Shown piece by piece: positions 44,745-53,759 of a DNA stretch of 64,000 nt (position 1 is the first letter of the stretch; every line of letters begins with the position of its first letter). Source of the stretch: Marinomonas piezotolerans (lineage in GTDB: Bacteria > Pseudomonadota > Gammaproteobacteria > Pseudomonadales > Marinomonadaceae). The stretch covers positions 62,001 to 126,000 of the forward strand of contig NZ_QKRA01000008.1 in assembly GCF_003362755.1 (NCBI RefSeq). Direction: 5' to 3'. Made by a program: the position numbers and the translations under genes. The notes beneath the pieces were generated by a model. It was not told the DNA's origin. It did not search any database and saw only the letters and a list, made by a program, of their open reading frames with translations.

Positions 44745-45935
44745 GTGCAAACGCTGGCGCAGTTAAAAAATGGAGAGTTGGTTGGATGCAAACGCTTGCA
44801 GCTATCCGAAGGGCTTACGCAATTTCCAAAGGAGGTTTACACGCTTGCGGACACACTGGAAGTACTGGATCTGTCGGACAACCACTTATCAGAGTTACCG
44901 GATGACTTAACGTCGTTAGTTAATCTGAAGATTCTCTTTGCCTCTAACAATCAATTCGAACATGTGCCAGATGTGCTTGGGCGTATGCCAAAGCTTGAAA
45001 TGATTGGCTTCAAACATAATCGCATCAGAACCGTCTCAAAGCATTGTTTGCCCCCGCAAACGCGTTGGTTGATTTTGACGGATAATCAGATCCAAGAACT
45101 ACCCGACTCGATAGGGCGTTTAACGCGTCTAGAGAAACTTGCTCTGGCGGGTAATGCGCTGACGAAACTGCCGGATTCGTTTGGGGGGTTAACGAATCTG
45201 GGGTTACTTAGGATCTCGGCGAATCGACTGAATGCCTTTCCTGACGTTGTGTTGTCGTTACCCAAACTGGCGTGGTGTGCATTTTCGGGCAATCCATTCT
45301 GTGCGGATCGTGATGAGTACGCTGAGTTTGTAACCGTCGCATCAGATGACCTGCAGCTGCATCACGTATTGGGACAGGGAGCTTCGGGGCTTATTTCCCA
45401 AGCGACTTGGCGACGAAATGCGCACAACTTTGCCGCACAGGTTGCGGTGAAAGTGTTTAAAGGTGAGGTCACGAGTGATGGGTATCCTCAAGATGAGCTG
45501 GATGCCTGTCTAACCGTGGGTCGCCACGATAATCTTGTTAAGCCGCTTGCGCATATCCACGAGCCAGATTGCGCCGCACTGGTGATGGCGTTGATTCCTT
45601 CGGATTACTACAACTTAGGTCAACCGCCGAGTTTGACAACGTGCACGCGTGATACCTTTACGAAAGGGCAGCAATTTAGTGCGGCTCAAGCGCAGCATAT
45701 TATCGAGCAGATGCGTGATTTGGTCGCGCATTTAGAGAGCAGAGAAGTCAGTCATGGTGACTTGTATGCCCACAATGTGCTGATCAATGCTGACGGGCAT
45801 ATATTGTTTGGGGACTTTGGTGCGGCGTCGAAATATCATAATTTAAATGCCGAGCAAAAAGCAGGTATCCGAGCGATTGAGCGCCGAGCGCTAGCTTACT
45901 TTGAAGAAGATATCCTTGGCTTAGTTGTGTCATAG
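44745..45935 (+). CDS. Leucine-rich-repeat protein kinase
   Basis: A 396-residue cytoplasmic protein with no signal peptide or membrane helix. Residues ~15-185 are six or seven regular leucine-rich repeats (LEVLDLSDNHLSELPDDL, LEKLALAGNALTKLPDSF). From ~200 to the end is a compact kinase domain: glycine loop LGQGASG, Lys236 in VAVKVFKG, Glu251 in DELDACL, HGD (337-339) in place of HRD with a following Asn344, and DFG at 357-359. The key residues are all present, but the C-lobe stops soon after DFG. The GTG at 44745 has GGAGAG five nt upstream; the GTG at 44733 overlaps that site. Target unknown. It is a lone gene. Confidence 0.87.
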   Translation: MQTLAQLKNGELVGCKRLQLSEGLTQFPKEVYTLADTLEVLDLSDNHLSELPDDLTSLVNLKILFASNNQFEHVPDVLGRMPKLEMIGFKHNRIRTVSKHCLPPQTRWLILTDNQIQELPDSIGRLTRLEKLALAGNALTKLPDSFGGLTNLGLLRISANRLNAFPDVVLSLPKLAWCAFSGNPFCADRDEYAEFVTVASDDLQLHHVLGQGASGLISQATWRRNAHNFAAQVAVKVFKGEVTSDGYPQDELDACLTVGRHDNLVKPLAHIHEPDCAALVMALIPSDYYNLGQPPSLTTCTRDTFTKGQQFSAAQAQHIIEQMRDLVAHLESREVSHGDLYAHNVLINADGHILFGDFGAASKYHNLNAEQKAGIRAIERRALAYFEEDILGLVVS

Positions 45936-45954
45936 AGAGCATTAAGTGGCATAA

Positions 45955-45980
45955 AAAAAGCCCAGCGAGTGCTGGGCTTT
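45955..45980. terminator. Bidirectional terminator between the LRR kinase and polyamine genes
   Basis: AAAGCCCAGC-GAGT-GCTGGGCTTT is a perfect ten-pair stem. The A tract on its left becomes a T tract on the minus strand, so it serves best as terminator of the minus-strand polyamine operon. Confidence 0.88.
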
Positions 45981-45998
45981 GATACATCCACGTAATAT

Positions 45999-47243
45999 TT
46001 AAGCGTTGTATTCGAATGGATGGTCGCCATTTTCGTCTTTAATGCGAGTAGGCAATCCCATGTTGTTCAGCTGCGCTAGGAATGGGCGTGGATCAAGTTG
46101 CTCCACGTTACGCATTTCTGAACAGTCCCAAGTGCCATTCGCTACAAGGATCGCTGCCGCAACTGGCGGTACGCCCGCTGTGTAAGAGATACCTTGGCTA
46201 CCCACTTCGTTGTAGGCGTCTTTGTGATCTGCAACGTTGTAGATGAAGACTTCTTTCTCTTCCCCATCTTTAATCCCTTTGACGACATCGCCGATGCAGG
46301 TGTTGCCTGTGTAGTCTGGTGCTAGAGACGATGGATCAGGTAGAACAGCTTTCACAACTTTAAGCGGTACTACTTCTAAACCTTCAGCTGTTTTAACGGG
46401 TTGCTCAGACAGTAAACCTAAGTTTTTAAGTACGGTAAAGACGTTGATGTAGTGTTCACCAAAGCCCATCCAGAAGCGCACGTTTGGTACGTCTAGGTTT
46501 TGTGACAGAGAGTGAACTTCGTCGTGGCCGCTCATGTAAGTCGTTTGCTGACCGACAACAGGTAGGTCGTCGGTGCGGCTGACTTCAAACATTTTGTTGA
46601 CGTTCCACTCGCGATTCTGCCAAGAGTAAACAACGCCGGTAAACTCACGGAAGTTGATTTCTGGGTCGAAGTTAGTCGCGAAGTACTTGCCATGACTACC
46701 CGCGTTAACATCGATGATGTCGATGTCACTTACGGTGTCAAAGTAGTGGTTGTATGCAAGGGCTGCGTAGGCGTTAACCACACCTGGATCGAAGCCTACA
46801 CCCAGAATAGCTGTGATGCCTTTTTCTTTACAGGCGTCGCGGCGTTTCCATTCGTAGTTTGCGTACCACGGTGGGGTTTCACAAATTTTGTTAGGTTCTT
46901 CATGGATCGCGGTGTCTAGGTAAGCTACGCCCGTTTCCATACATGCTTCAAGCACTGACATGTTGATGAAAGCAGAGCCAACATTGATCACGATTTGTGA
47001 GTTGGTGTCTTTGATCAACTTGACGGTTGCTGGGATATCCAATGCGTTAAGGGAGTATGCCTCAATGCGACCCTCAACCTTCATGGCACCTTTGTCTTTG
47101 ACACTGGCAACGATCTCTTCGCATTTGGCAACGCTGCGTGAGGCAATGGCGATATCGCCCAGTGTGTCATTGTGTTGGGCGCATTTGTGAGCCACTACGC
47201 GAGCGACCCCTCCGGCACCGATAATCAATACGTTCTTTTTCAT
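45999..47243 (-). CDS. Carboxynorspermidine dehydrogenase (saccharopine dehydrogenase family)
   Basis: A 414-residue NAD(P)H-dependent enzyme. The N-terminal Rossmann motif is VLIIGAGGVARVVAHKC; NVGSAFINMSVLEACMETGVAYLDTA and LGVGFDPGVVNAYAALA are typical of the carboxynorspermidine dehydrogenase branch. It condenses aspartate semialdehyde with a diamine (putrescine or diaminopropane), giving carboxyspermidine or carboxynorspermidine. It is 34 nt downstream of nspC on the same strand, so the two pathway enzymes are one operon closed by a terminator. The E. coli S-adenosylmethionine route is not needed if this works. Confidence 0.92.
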   Translation of the reverse strand: MKKNVLIIGAGGVARVVAHKCAQHNDTLGDIAIASRSVAKCEEIVASVKDKGAMKVEGRIEAYSLNALDIPATVKLIKDTNSQIVINVGSAFINMSVLEACMETGVAYLDTAIHEEPNKICETPPWYANYEWKRRDACKEKGITAILGVGFDPGVVNAYAALAYNHYFDTVSDIDIIDVNAGSHGKYFATNFDPEINFREFTGVVYSWQNREWNVNKMFEVSRTDDLPVVGQQTTYMSGHDEVHSLSQNLDVPNVRFWMGFGEHYINVFTVLKNLGLLSEQPVKTAEGLEVVPLKVVKAVLPDPSSLAPDYTGNTCIGDVVKGIKDGEEKEVFIYNVADHKDAYNEVGSQGISYTAGVPPVAAAILVANGTWDCSEMRNVEQLDPRPFLAQLNNMGLPTRIKDENGDHPFEYNA

Positions 47244-47277
47244 AGTAGTGCTGTCTCCAAGTTAGAATTGATGCGCC

Positions 47278-48375
47278 TTAAGAAAGGTTGTGCATAAAGT
47301 CGTCGTAATCAAACTCACGAACTAACTCAATTGTGCCGTCTAATTGTTTCACCGCGATGGATGGCATCTTGACGCCGTTGAACCAGTTCTTTTTCACCAT
47401 GGTGTAGCCTGCCGCATCTTCAATCGAGATACGATCACCTACTTTCAATTCATGGTCGAATTTAAATTCGCCAAAAATGTCGCCGGCTAAGCAAGATTTT
47501 CCGCAAATCATGTACTCGTGATTACCATCGCATGGTGTCATGCGGGCGCTTTCACGGTAGATCAGTAAGTCGAGCATGTGTGCTTCGATGGAGCTGTCGA
47601 CAATGGCTAGGTTTTTACCATTGAATAAGGTATCCAGAACCGTTACTTCCAAGGTGGTGCTTTTAGTAATTGAAGCTTCTCCAGGCTCTAGGTACACCTG
47701 AACACCATATTTGTCCGCAAACGCTTTAAGGCGAGCGCAAAATTGATCAAGGGGGTAGTTGTCGCCGGTGAAGTGAATGCCACCACCTAGACTGATCCAT
47801 TTCATTTTGGCAATCAGATGGCCAAACTGCTTTTCGATAAGGGTCAGCATCTCATCAAAACGATCGAAATTGTCATTTTCGCAATTGTTGTGAAACATAA
47901 AGCCAGAAATGTCATCGATCACAGTTTCAATGCGTGCTGGATCCCATTCCCCTAAACGGCTAAACGGTCGTGCCGGATCCGCGATAATGAATTCCGACGT
48001 GCTGACTTGTGGGTTGATGCGTAGGCCACGAGTTTTGTCTTGGCTTGCTTGCTTAAAGCGCTCCAGCTGGCCGATGGTGTTGAAGATTATTTTATCGCTG
48101 TTCGCTAAAACGTCTTCAATCTCATTATCCGCATAGGCCACACTGTAAGCATGTGTCTCGCCAGCAAATTTTTGCTTGCCTAGCTTTACTTCGTACAACG
48201 AAGAAGACGTTGTACCGTCCATGTACTCTTGCATCAGATCAAAGACGGACCATGTCGCAAAACATTTCAATGCCAATAAAGACTTAGCACCAGATTGCTC
48301 GCGCACATAGGCAATCTTCTCTAAATTGCGCAGAAGTTTGGCTTTATCAATGAGGTAATATGGTGTTTGTAACAT
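47278..48375 (-). CDS. nspC: Carboxynorspermidine decarboxylase
   Basis: A 365-residue fold-type III PLP enzyme of the alanine racemase/ornithine decarboxylase fold. The PLP Lys is probably the one in SLLALKCFATWSVFDLM (residue ~42). GGIHFTGDNYPLDQF, YLEPGEA, and CLAGDIFGEF with the active-site Cys/Asp from the second subunit are characteristic of NspC. It decarboxylates the product of its downstream partner to make norspermidine or spermidine. First gene of the two-gene polyamine operon. The nearby siaABCD and c-di-GMP genes are of interest because norspermidine affects biofilms in Vibrio. Confidence 0.95.
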   Translation of the reverse strand: MLQTPYYLIDKAKLLRNLEKIAYVREQSGAKSLLALKCFATWSVFDLMQEYMDGTTSSSLYEVKLGKQKFAGETHAYSVAYADNEIEDVLANSDKIIFNTIGQLERFKQASQDKTRGLRINPQVSTSEFIIADPARPFSRLGEWDPARIETVIDDISGFMFHNNCENDNFDRFDEMLTLIEKQFGHLIAKMKWISLGGGIHFTGDNYPLDQFCARLKAFADKYGVQVYLEPGEASITKSTTLEVTVLDTLFNGKNLAIVDSSIEAHMLDLLIYRESARMTPCDGNHEYMICGKSCLAGDIFGEFKFDHELKVGDRISIEDAAGYTMVKKNWFNGVKMPSIAVKQLDGTIELVREFDYDDFMHNLS

Positions 48376-48503
48376 GGACGTCTGCCCTATGGGTTAAAAG
48401 GCGACATTTTAGTAGAAAGGTATGAGTGTTGCTAGCGCGTGCCAAGTCTTTTCAATGTTTAAACCGGCGTGCTTTAAACTATCAGCGCCATCGTAGAAAT
48501 GAG

Positions 48504-48530
48504 GTGCCCTGTAGTGGTGCTACAGGGCAC
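48504..48530. other. Perfect 11-pair hairpin between the aminotransferase and nspC genes
   Basis: GTGCCCTGTAG-TGGTG-CTACAGGGCAC. It lies 18 nt downstream of the aminotransferase stop on the minus strand and ~130 nt upstream of nspC. No T tract follows on either side, so it could be a weak terminator, an RNA stability element or an operator. Confidence 0.65.
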
Positions 48531-48547
48531 TGATGGCCATGACTTAA

Positions 48548-49879
48548 TTAGTTGTTTGAAAAATATTGTTGAAAAGCTTTCAAGCGCTTAGCCAAGTCAG
48601 GGAGCTGTTCGTCTCTTACTTGGGAAACGCATGCTCGGGCTCCATCAATTTGTTCTGATCCAGTATTTGCTAAAGAAATTGCGCTGATACCGTGGTAAAG
48701 CAGTGCTGTCAGTAGCTCGTCCCCAGACAGTCCTGGGTAAGCGAAAGTAAAGTAAAAACCATCACTAAGTGGTTCACCATTATCGCTGTCGTACACAATA
48801 CTAAAGCCGCACTCTGTAAATAGCTGCTTCATCTTTTCTGCGCGAGCTTGATAGACCTTCGTTAGATTTAAAAAGGGTAGCTCACCATCGTTTGCGGCTT
48901 TTAGCATTGCTGCAAGGCCGTATTGTGTTGAATGCGTAACGCCAGATGATAAACCGTGCAAAGCGCCAAAGATCATGGCTTTGCCAAACTGGTCATTCCC
49001 TAGAGAGCTTTTAAGGGTTGGGAAGGTGCGATTGAGCAGAGTCTCAGAGATGATCAGGCTACCAATACGCTGTCCTGCGTAACTAAAGACTTTAGAGCTT
49101 GAAATGAGCAACGCATAATTATCTGAATAATGTGCGATAGTCGGCTGGTATGGGGCGACGCCAGGCATAGAGTAATCAGAGCGATAATCCATGCCGAAGT
49201 AGGCAAGGTCTTCGATGACGATGACATCGTACTTTTTCGTCACTTCAGCAATGATACGAAGCTCTTCATCATTGAAACAAATCCACGCAGGGTTATTTGG
49301 GTTTGAGTACAACAGCGTAGTGTAGCGCCCCGTACTTAAATGCTCCGTGAGTGCTGCACGTAGTTTTTCTCCGCGATGGTTGTAGACGTCAAAGCTGCCC
49401 CATGTCTGGCCTATCATGGAAAGTTGGCGCTTTTGGTTCGGGAAACCTGGATCGATAAAGAGAGTGCCACCCTGTTCACGAATGCGGTTTCCTACTAAGA
49501 ACATTGCCAATGCACCTTGGGCTGCACCTACAGTAGGGAAGCAGTTTGCAGCACTTATATCGAGGTTAAGAAACTGCTTACAGAAACGGCTGATTTCTTG
49601 CTTTAAGGGCGGGATCCCCTCGATCATCGGGTACTTCGAGCCCACACCGCGTTGCAGTGCCTCGGCTTCCGCACGAATGCCTATTTCAGGGGCTGGTAGC
49701 CCAGGAACACCCATTTCCATGCGTATGTATTGTTCTTGAGTCTGAGTTTCAATGTTGTTGACTAGCGTTACCAGCTCACGGATACCAGCCTTTGTCATGT
49801 CTGTAATGCCAGACTGTGTGATGGATTGATGGACCGCGGTAGGGTTAATTGGCGTGTTCGAATACATTGTTAAAGACAT
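48548..49879 (-). CDS. PLP-dependent aminotransferase, class I/II fold
   Basis: A 443-residue fold-type I PLP enzyme. The PLP Lys is in SSSKVFSYAGQRIG, and YSNPNNPAWICF, VIEDLAYFGMDYR and the N-terminal GVPGLPAPEIGI are usual elements. The substrate cannot be read; the long N-terminal lead (~50 residues) sets it apart from aspartate or aromatic aminotransferases. It is upstream of the nspC operon on the same strand but separated by ~170 bp and a hairpin, so a shared role in polyamine or amino acid metabolism is possible but unproved. Two start codons (49879 and five codons in) are plausible. Confidence 0.85.
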   Translation of the reverse strand: MSLTMYSNTPINPTAVHQSITQSGITDMTKAGIRELVTLVNNIETQTQEQYIRMEMGVPGLPAPEIGIRAEAEALQRGVGSKYPMIEGIPPLKQEISRFCKQFLNLDISAANCFPTVGAAQGALAMFLVGNRIREQGGTLFIDPGFPNQKRQLSMIGQTWGSFDVYNHRGEKLRAALTEHLSTGRYTTLLYSNPNNPAWICFNDEELRIIAEVTKKYDVIVIEDLAYFGMDYRSDYSMPGVAPYQPTIAHYSDNYALLISSSKVFSYAGQRIGSLIISETLLNRTFPTLKSSLGNDQFGKAMIFGALHGLSSGVTHSTQYGLAAMLKAANDGELPFLNLTKVYQARAEKMKQLFTECGFSIVYDSDNGEPLSDGFYFTFAYPGLSGDELLTALLYHGISAISLANTGSEQIDGARACVSQVRDEQLPDLAKRLKAFQQYFSNN

Positions 49880-50767
49880 GACTCTTTCATCTATTTGCTG
49901 ATTGGAATGGTCAGACTAGCGCTTCTCTCAAATGTAAGGGAGTAGTTATTTTTGAGGGTGGTTATAGTTTTAATCTGGAGTAAGTGTTGAACGGTTAAAT
50001 GGCGATATGACAGAAGCTTAATGTTATGAAATATATAGATATTTCAGGTAAACGCTTGGATTATGTTGAGTTTGTTATGCGTTCAGATCATGGATAAGCA
50101 GAAAAAAATCGTGCTGGCGTTTTCTATTTTGAATTTGTGGATAGAATTCTAAGGTGAACGTTTACAAGGGGGTTTTATGCGTGTTAACGCGCTGTAAGTC
50201 CGCTAAAACAGTGGAACACAGTGAAACCAGTGTCGATGTTGGTCTTGTGGATAAAAAAGTGGATGGAACGCCTTAAGCCGACATTTTCTTGCACGTTAGG
50301 ACTATTTTAGGAGTAAAGTTTTACAAACTGTCGCGATCTTCTTAGAACGTGCGCATACCATGCACCAGCCAAATATCTTGAGTCCAATATGTCAAATTGT
50401 TAGAGAGATTTTGTCTGTCTCTAGCCTATAATTGCATCTCACTCAATTGTTAAAATATGTAATGTTAAGGGTTATATAAGTAACTGATATATTTGTTGTT
50501 CGTTCTGGAATAAAGGCCCGATAATTGCTTTATACCTTTAATAAAGCGCTTCCTGCTTCCCAGAGTATTTTTTTTGGGGAGGGTACCATATGTGCCTCGG
50601 AGCGTATTATGACATTAATTTTGATCTTGATGCCGCCGATGCGTTACACATGATTACAGTAAAAAAAAGCATTTCATTGTATCGTGTGCTCGCATGAATT
50701 GCTTGAGTGCTACGTATAAATGCATGAATGGCTAAATTTCTGACCACATTGAGTTGATCTTGTCACT
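49880..50767. other. Long intergenic region with a possible promoter and operator
   Basis: About 890 bases without a supportable gene between divergent genes. A perfect TATAAT (50427-50432) has no good -35 match. Just upstream TAGAGA (50401-50406) and TCTCTA (50418-50423) form a short inverted repeat. A strong ribosome-like AAGGGGG near 50170 precedes only a six-codon frame. I see no c-di-GMP riboswitch signature. The transcript leader of the GGDEF-EAL gene would be over 300 nt if the TATAAT is used. Confidence 0.4.
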
Positions 50768-53734
50768 ATGAGTGATTCATTTTTCACAAAAAGCCGTAAC
50801 GCACTATCGATTAGCATTTTTGCGTTCGTTTTAGTATTTGCCGCGAGTCTTTCTTTATCGTATGTATTTCATGAACAACATACTAAGTCAGAGCGAGCGA
50901 AATCGCTTTCTTTGCTTTCAACCTATGCTTATCACCTTGAGCATACACTAGATCATAGCCTTTCCAGTAACTACACGTTTGCTAGTTTAGTTAGAGAGTT
51001 CGGCGGCTTTACTCGTTGGTTTCCTGCGGTCGCCGCATCGCTTCATGATATTTATCCCCAAGTGAACAACTTTGCATTATCACCCGATGGTATCGTTTCC
51101 AAGGTTTATCCGTTAGAAGGTAATGAAGGCGTATTAGGGTTCAACCAACTGACTGACGCTGAGCAAGGTGAAGAAGCACAAAAGGCGTTAATTAAGAAAG
51201 AGATGCTTCTATCGGGACCAGTAGAGTTGGTGCAGGGAGGGGCAGGTGTTGTTGCACGGTTGCCGATTTACTTGATTGATCGTTGGGGCGGCAAGGATAA
51301 GTTTTGGGGATTTTCAAGTACGGTTATCAAGCTTGACACCTTGTTGAACAGTGTCAACCTCGATGACTTGTATCAACAAGGTTTGTCTTATCAATTGCTG
51401 CGGACAGATACCACCAAGCCGATGATGATTAGTCAGAAAGGTGCAGAGGTTTTACACGACCCTGTTACGGTGGAGTTGGATTTACCTAGCGTTAGCTGGA
51501 CGTTGCAAGCAGAGCCCGTCGATGGTTGGCTCCCAATTCGGTATTTAGGCGCGTATGTTTTGTGCTCACTGCTGGTTGCGGTTGTCGTCGCCCGATTTGT
51601 TTTCTTAGCCTATCGCATGAGTGATCAAAGGTCTCAACTTGCTTATTTACTATCAGAGCGAACCCAAGAGGCGCACCAAACGGCCCAGCGCTTAATGAGT
51701 ACTTTGCAGGCTATTCCGGATCCTATGATTGAGATCAGTGAACAAGGTCTGGTCCTAGACGTACATGTTCCGAATGATGAATTGGAAGTGAAACGATGCT
51801 TTGACATCGGAGCTCCATACGCAAAACATCTTTCTTCAGAGGCCTCTGAAGTATTTGGTGCGGCACTTGCGCAAGCACGCGAAACGATGAGTCATCGAGG
51901 TTCCATTTTCAGTGTGTTGATTGCTCAGAAAACCTATTGGTTTGAGATGTCAGTTGTGTGCAACCAGGTCGAGCAACATCAGGACGTGAGTAGTTTTGTG
52001 GTGTTACTGCGCGACATTACTGTACGACAGGATGCAGAAGAGCAACTGCGTATCGCTGCGACGGCATTTGAAACCCAAGACGGTATCTTAATCAGCAACA
52101 AAGACAATTGTATCATTCGGGTCAACAAAGCCTTCGAGCGTATTTCTGGGTATGCAGAAGAGGAAGTCTTGGGGCGCCCGCCAAGCGTATTAAGTTCCGG
52201 ACGGCACACGGCTGAGTTTTACGTTGAAATGTATGAGCGATTACGTAAAGAAGGAAGCTGGGAAGGAGAGATTTGGAATCGCCGTAAAAATGGTCAGATC
52301 TACCCTGAGTGGTTAAGCATATCTACTGTACGCGACAAGGATCAGCAAGTTAGTCACTATGTCGCGACATTTAAAGATATCTCCGAAAGCAAAGCGTCGG
52401 AACGCAAAATTCGTCAGCTGAATTATTACGACAGCCTCACTCGTCTCGCGAACCGCAGTTTACTGATTGAAGAGATGACTGAGCTATTGAAAGATAATGG
52501 CTTGGCGGGGCGTCAGAGTGCTGTAATGTTCATCGATTTAGATCATTTCAAAGATATAAACGATGTATGGGGACATAAAGTCGGCGATCATTTGCTTCAA
52601 GAAGCGGCGTCACGATTGAATCAAAACACACGCCAACAAGATACTGTCGCGAGATTTGGTGGCGATGAATTTCTCATATTGCTACAAGACGTCGATGTGT
52701 CACTCAATCTTGATCGTGCTGCATATCGTGCGAGTCATGTGGCAGATAGAATCTTCAAAGCGTTTGAGCAGCCTTTTCAACTTGAAGGCGTTGATTATCA
52801 AGTATCGATCAGTATTGGTATTGCGATCATGGATGAACACGTGATCGATCCGCTGGATATTATTAAACAATCTGAATTAGCCATGTATGAGGCTAAGGCC
52901 GCGGGGCGTTCACAACTTTGCTTCTTTAAAAACAGTATGCAAGAGCGCGTTTTTGAGCGTGTACAGCTTGAAGGTGACTTGCGGCATGCCATAGACAACA
53001 ACGAGCTCATATTGCATGTACAACCGCAATGGAGTGTCGATAAAAAGATCATTGGTGCGGAGGCACTGTTGCGCTGGCATCATCCTGATCGTGGCTTGGT
53101 GTCCCCGGCAACGTTTATCCCCATAGCTGAAGAAACTCGACTTATTCTGCCGATAGGTAATTGGGTACTTCGAATGGCTTGCCAGTGGCTGTCTGATTGG
53201 CAAAGCAATCAAGCAATGGAAACCTTTGTCATGTCGATCAATGTGAGTGCAGTGCAGTTTTCGCAGGACGATTTTGTCTCTCAAGTAGAACAAACATTGA
53301 AAGAATTTGATGTGCCGCCTAATACATTGCAATTGGAGCTAACCGAAAGCATGTTGGCACACGATGAGGGGGACATCGTCAGGAAGATGCAAGCATTGAA
53401 ATCGCTTGGCGTACTGATTTCGTTGGATGACTTTGGTACCGGATATTCATCGTTGAGTTATTTACATCGGTTGCCAATTGATCAATTAAAGATCGACCAG
53501 TCATTTGTTATGAACATAGAACGTGGCACCAAAAATGCTTCTCTTGCGGAGTCCATCATAAGTTTGGGGCATAGTTTGGGGATGGAAGTCATTGCAGAAG
53601 GTGTTGAAACCTCAGAACAGTTCGATTGGTTAAAAGATAAAGGGTGTGATCTGTTTCAAGGGTTTGGTTTAGCGCGGCCTATGGCGATAGGCGATCTGCT
53701 CGTTTTATGCGAAAGCGTTAATCAACAGATTTGA
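50768..53734 (+). CDS. Membrane CHASE-like/PAS/PAS/GGDEF/EAL protein
   Basis: A 988-residue c-di-GMP enzyme. A membrane helix (~13-33) and another (~258-282) bracket a periplasmic sensor of CHASE type. Two PAS regions (~310-425 and ~430-550) follow. The GGDEF domain (~560-715) has the active loop ARFGGDEF and an RQQD inhibitory site five residues before it. The EAL domain (~730-980) keeps GAEALLRW, INVSAVQF, LELTES, LDDFGTGYSSLSYL, LKIDQSFV and AEGVET, so both activities are possible. It ends four nt before the first possible siaA start, 25 nt before the likely one, so it is probably co-transcribed with siaABCD. Confidence 0.93.
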   Translation: MSDSFFTKSRNALSISIFAFVLVFAASLSLSYVFHEQHTKSERAKSLSLLSTYAYHLEHTLDHSLSSNYTFASLVREFGGFTRWFPAVAASLHDIYPQVNNFALSPDGIVSKVYPLEGNEGVLGFNQLTDAEQGEEAQKALIKKEMLLSGPVELVQGGAGVVARLPIYLIDRWGGKDKFWGFSSTVIKLDTLLNSVNLDDLYQQGLSYQLLRTDTTKPMMISQKGAEVLHDPVTVELDLPSVSWTLQAEPVDGWLPIRYLGAYVLCSLLVAVVVARFVFLAYRMSDQRSQLAYLLSERTQEAHQTAQRLMSTLQAIPDPMIEISEQGLVLDVHVPNDELEVKRCFDIGAPYAKHLSSEASEVFGAALAQARETMSHRGSIFSVLIAQKTYWFEMSVVCNQVEQHQDVSSFVVLLRDITVRQDAEEQLRIAATAFETQDGILISNKDNCIIRVNKAFERISGYAEEEVLGRPPSVLSSGRHTAEFYVEMYERLRKEGSWEGEIWNRRKNGQIYPEWLSISTVRDKDQQVSHYVATFKDISESKASERKIRQLNYYDSLTRLANRSLLIEEMTELLKDNGLAGRQSAVMFIDLDHFKDINDVWGHKVGDHLLQEAASRLNQNTRQQDTVARFGGDEFLILLQDVDVSLNLDRAAYRASHVADRIFKAFEQPFQLEGVDYQVSISIGIAIMDEHVIDPLDIIKQSELAMYEAKAAGRSQLCFFKNSMQERVFERVQLEGDLRHAIDNNELILHVQPQWSVDKKIIGAEALLRWHHPDRGLVSPATFIPIAEETRLILPIGNWVLRMACQWLSDWQSNQAMETFVMSINVSAVQFSQDDFVSQVEQTLKEFDVPPNTLQLELTESMLAHDEGDIVRKMQALKSLGVLISLDDFGTGYSSLSYLHRLPIDQLKIDQSFVMNIERGTKNASLAESIISLGHSLGMEVIAEGVETSEQFDWLKDKGCDLFQGFGLARPMAIGDLLVLCESVNQQI

Positions 53735-53759
53735 TGTTTTGAAAAGAAAAGGACAACTC

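Noticed and set aside
50160..50203. Six-codon frame after AAGGGGG as a leader peptide
   Set aside because: Too short to judge, with no repeated regulatory codons and no terminator pair downstream.
50433..50767. c-di-GMP riboswitch before the GGDEF-EAL gene
   Set aside because: I looked for the conserved GEMM core and did not find it.
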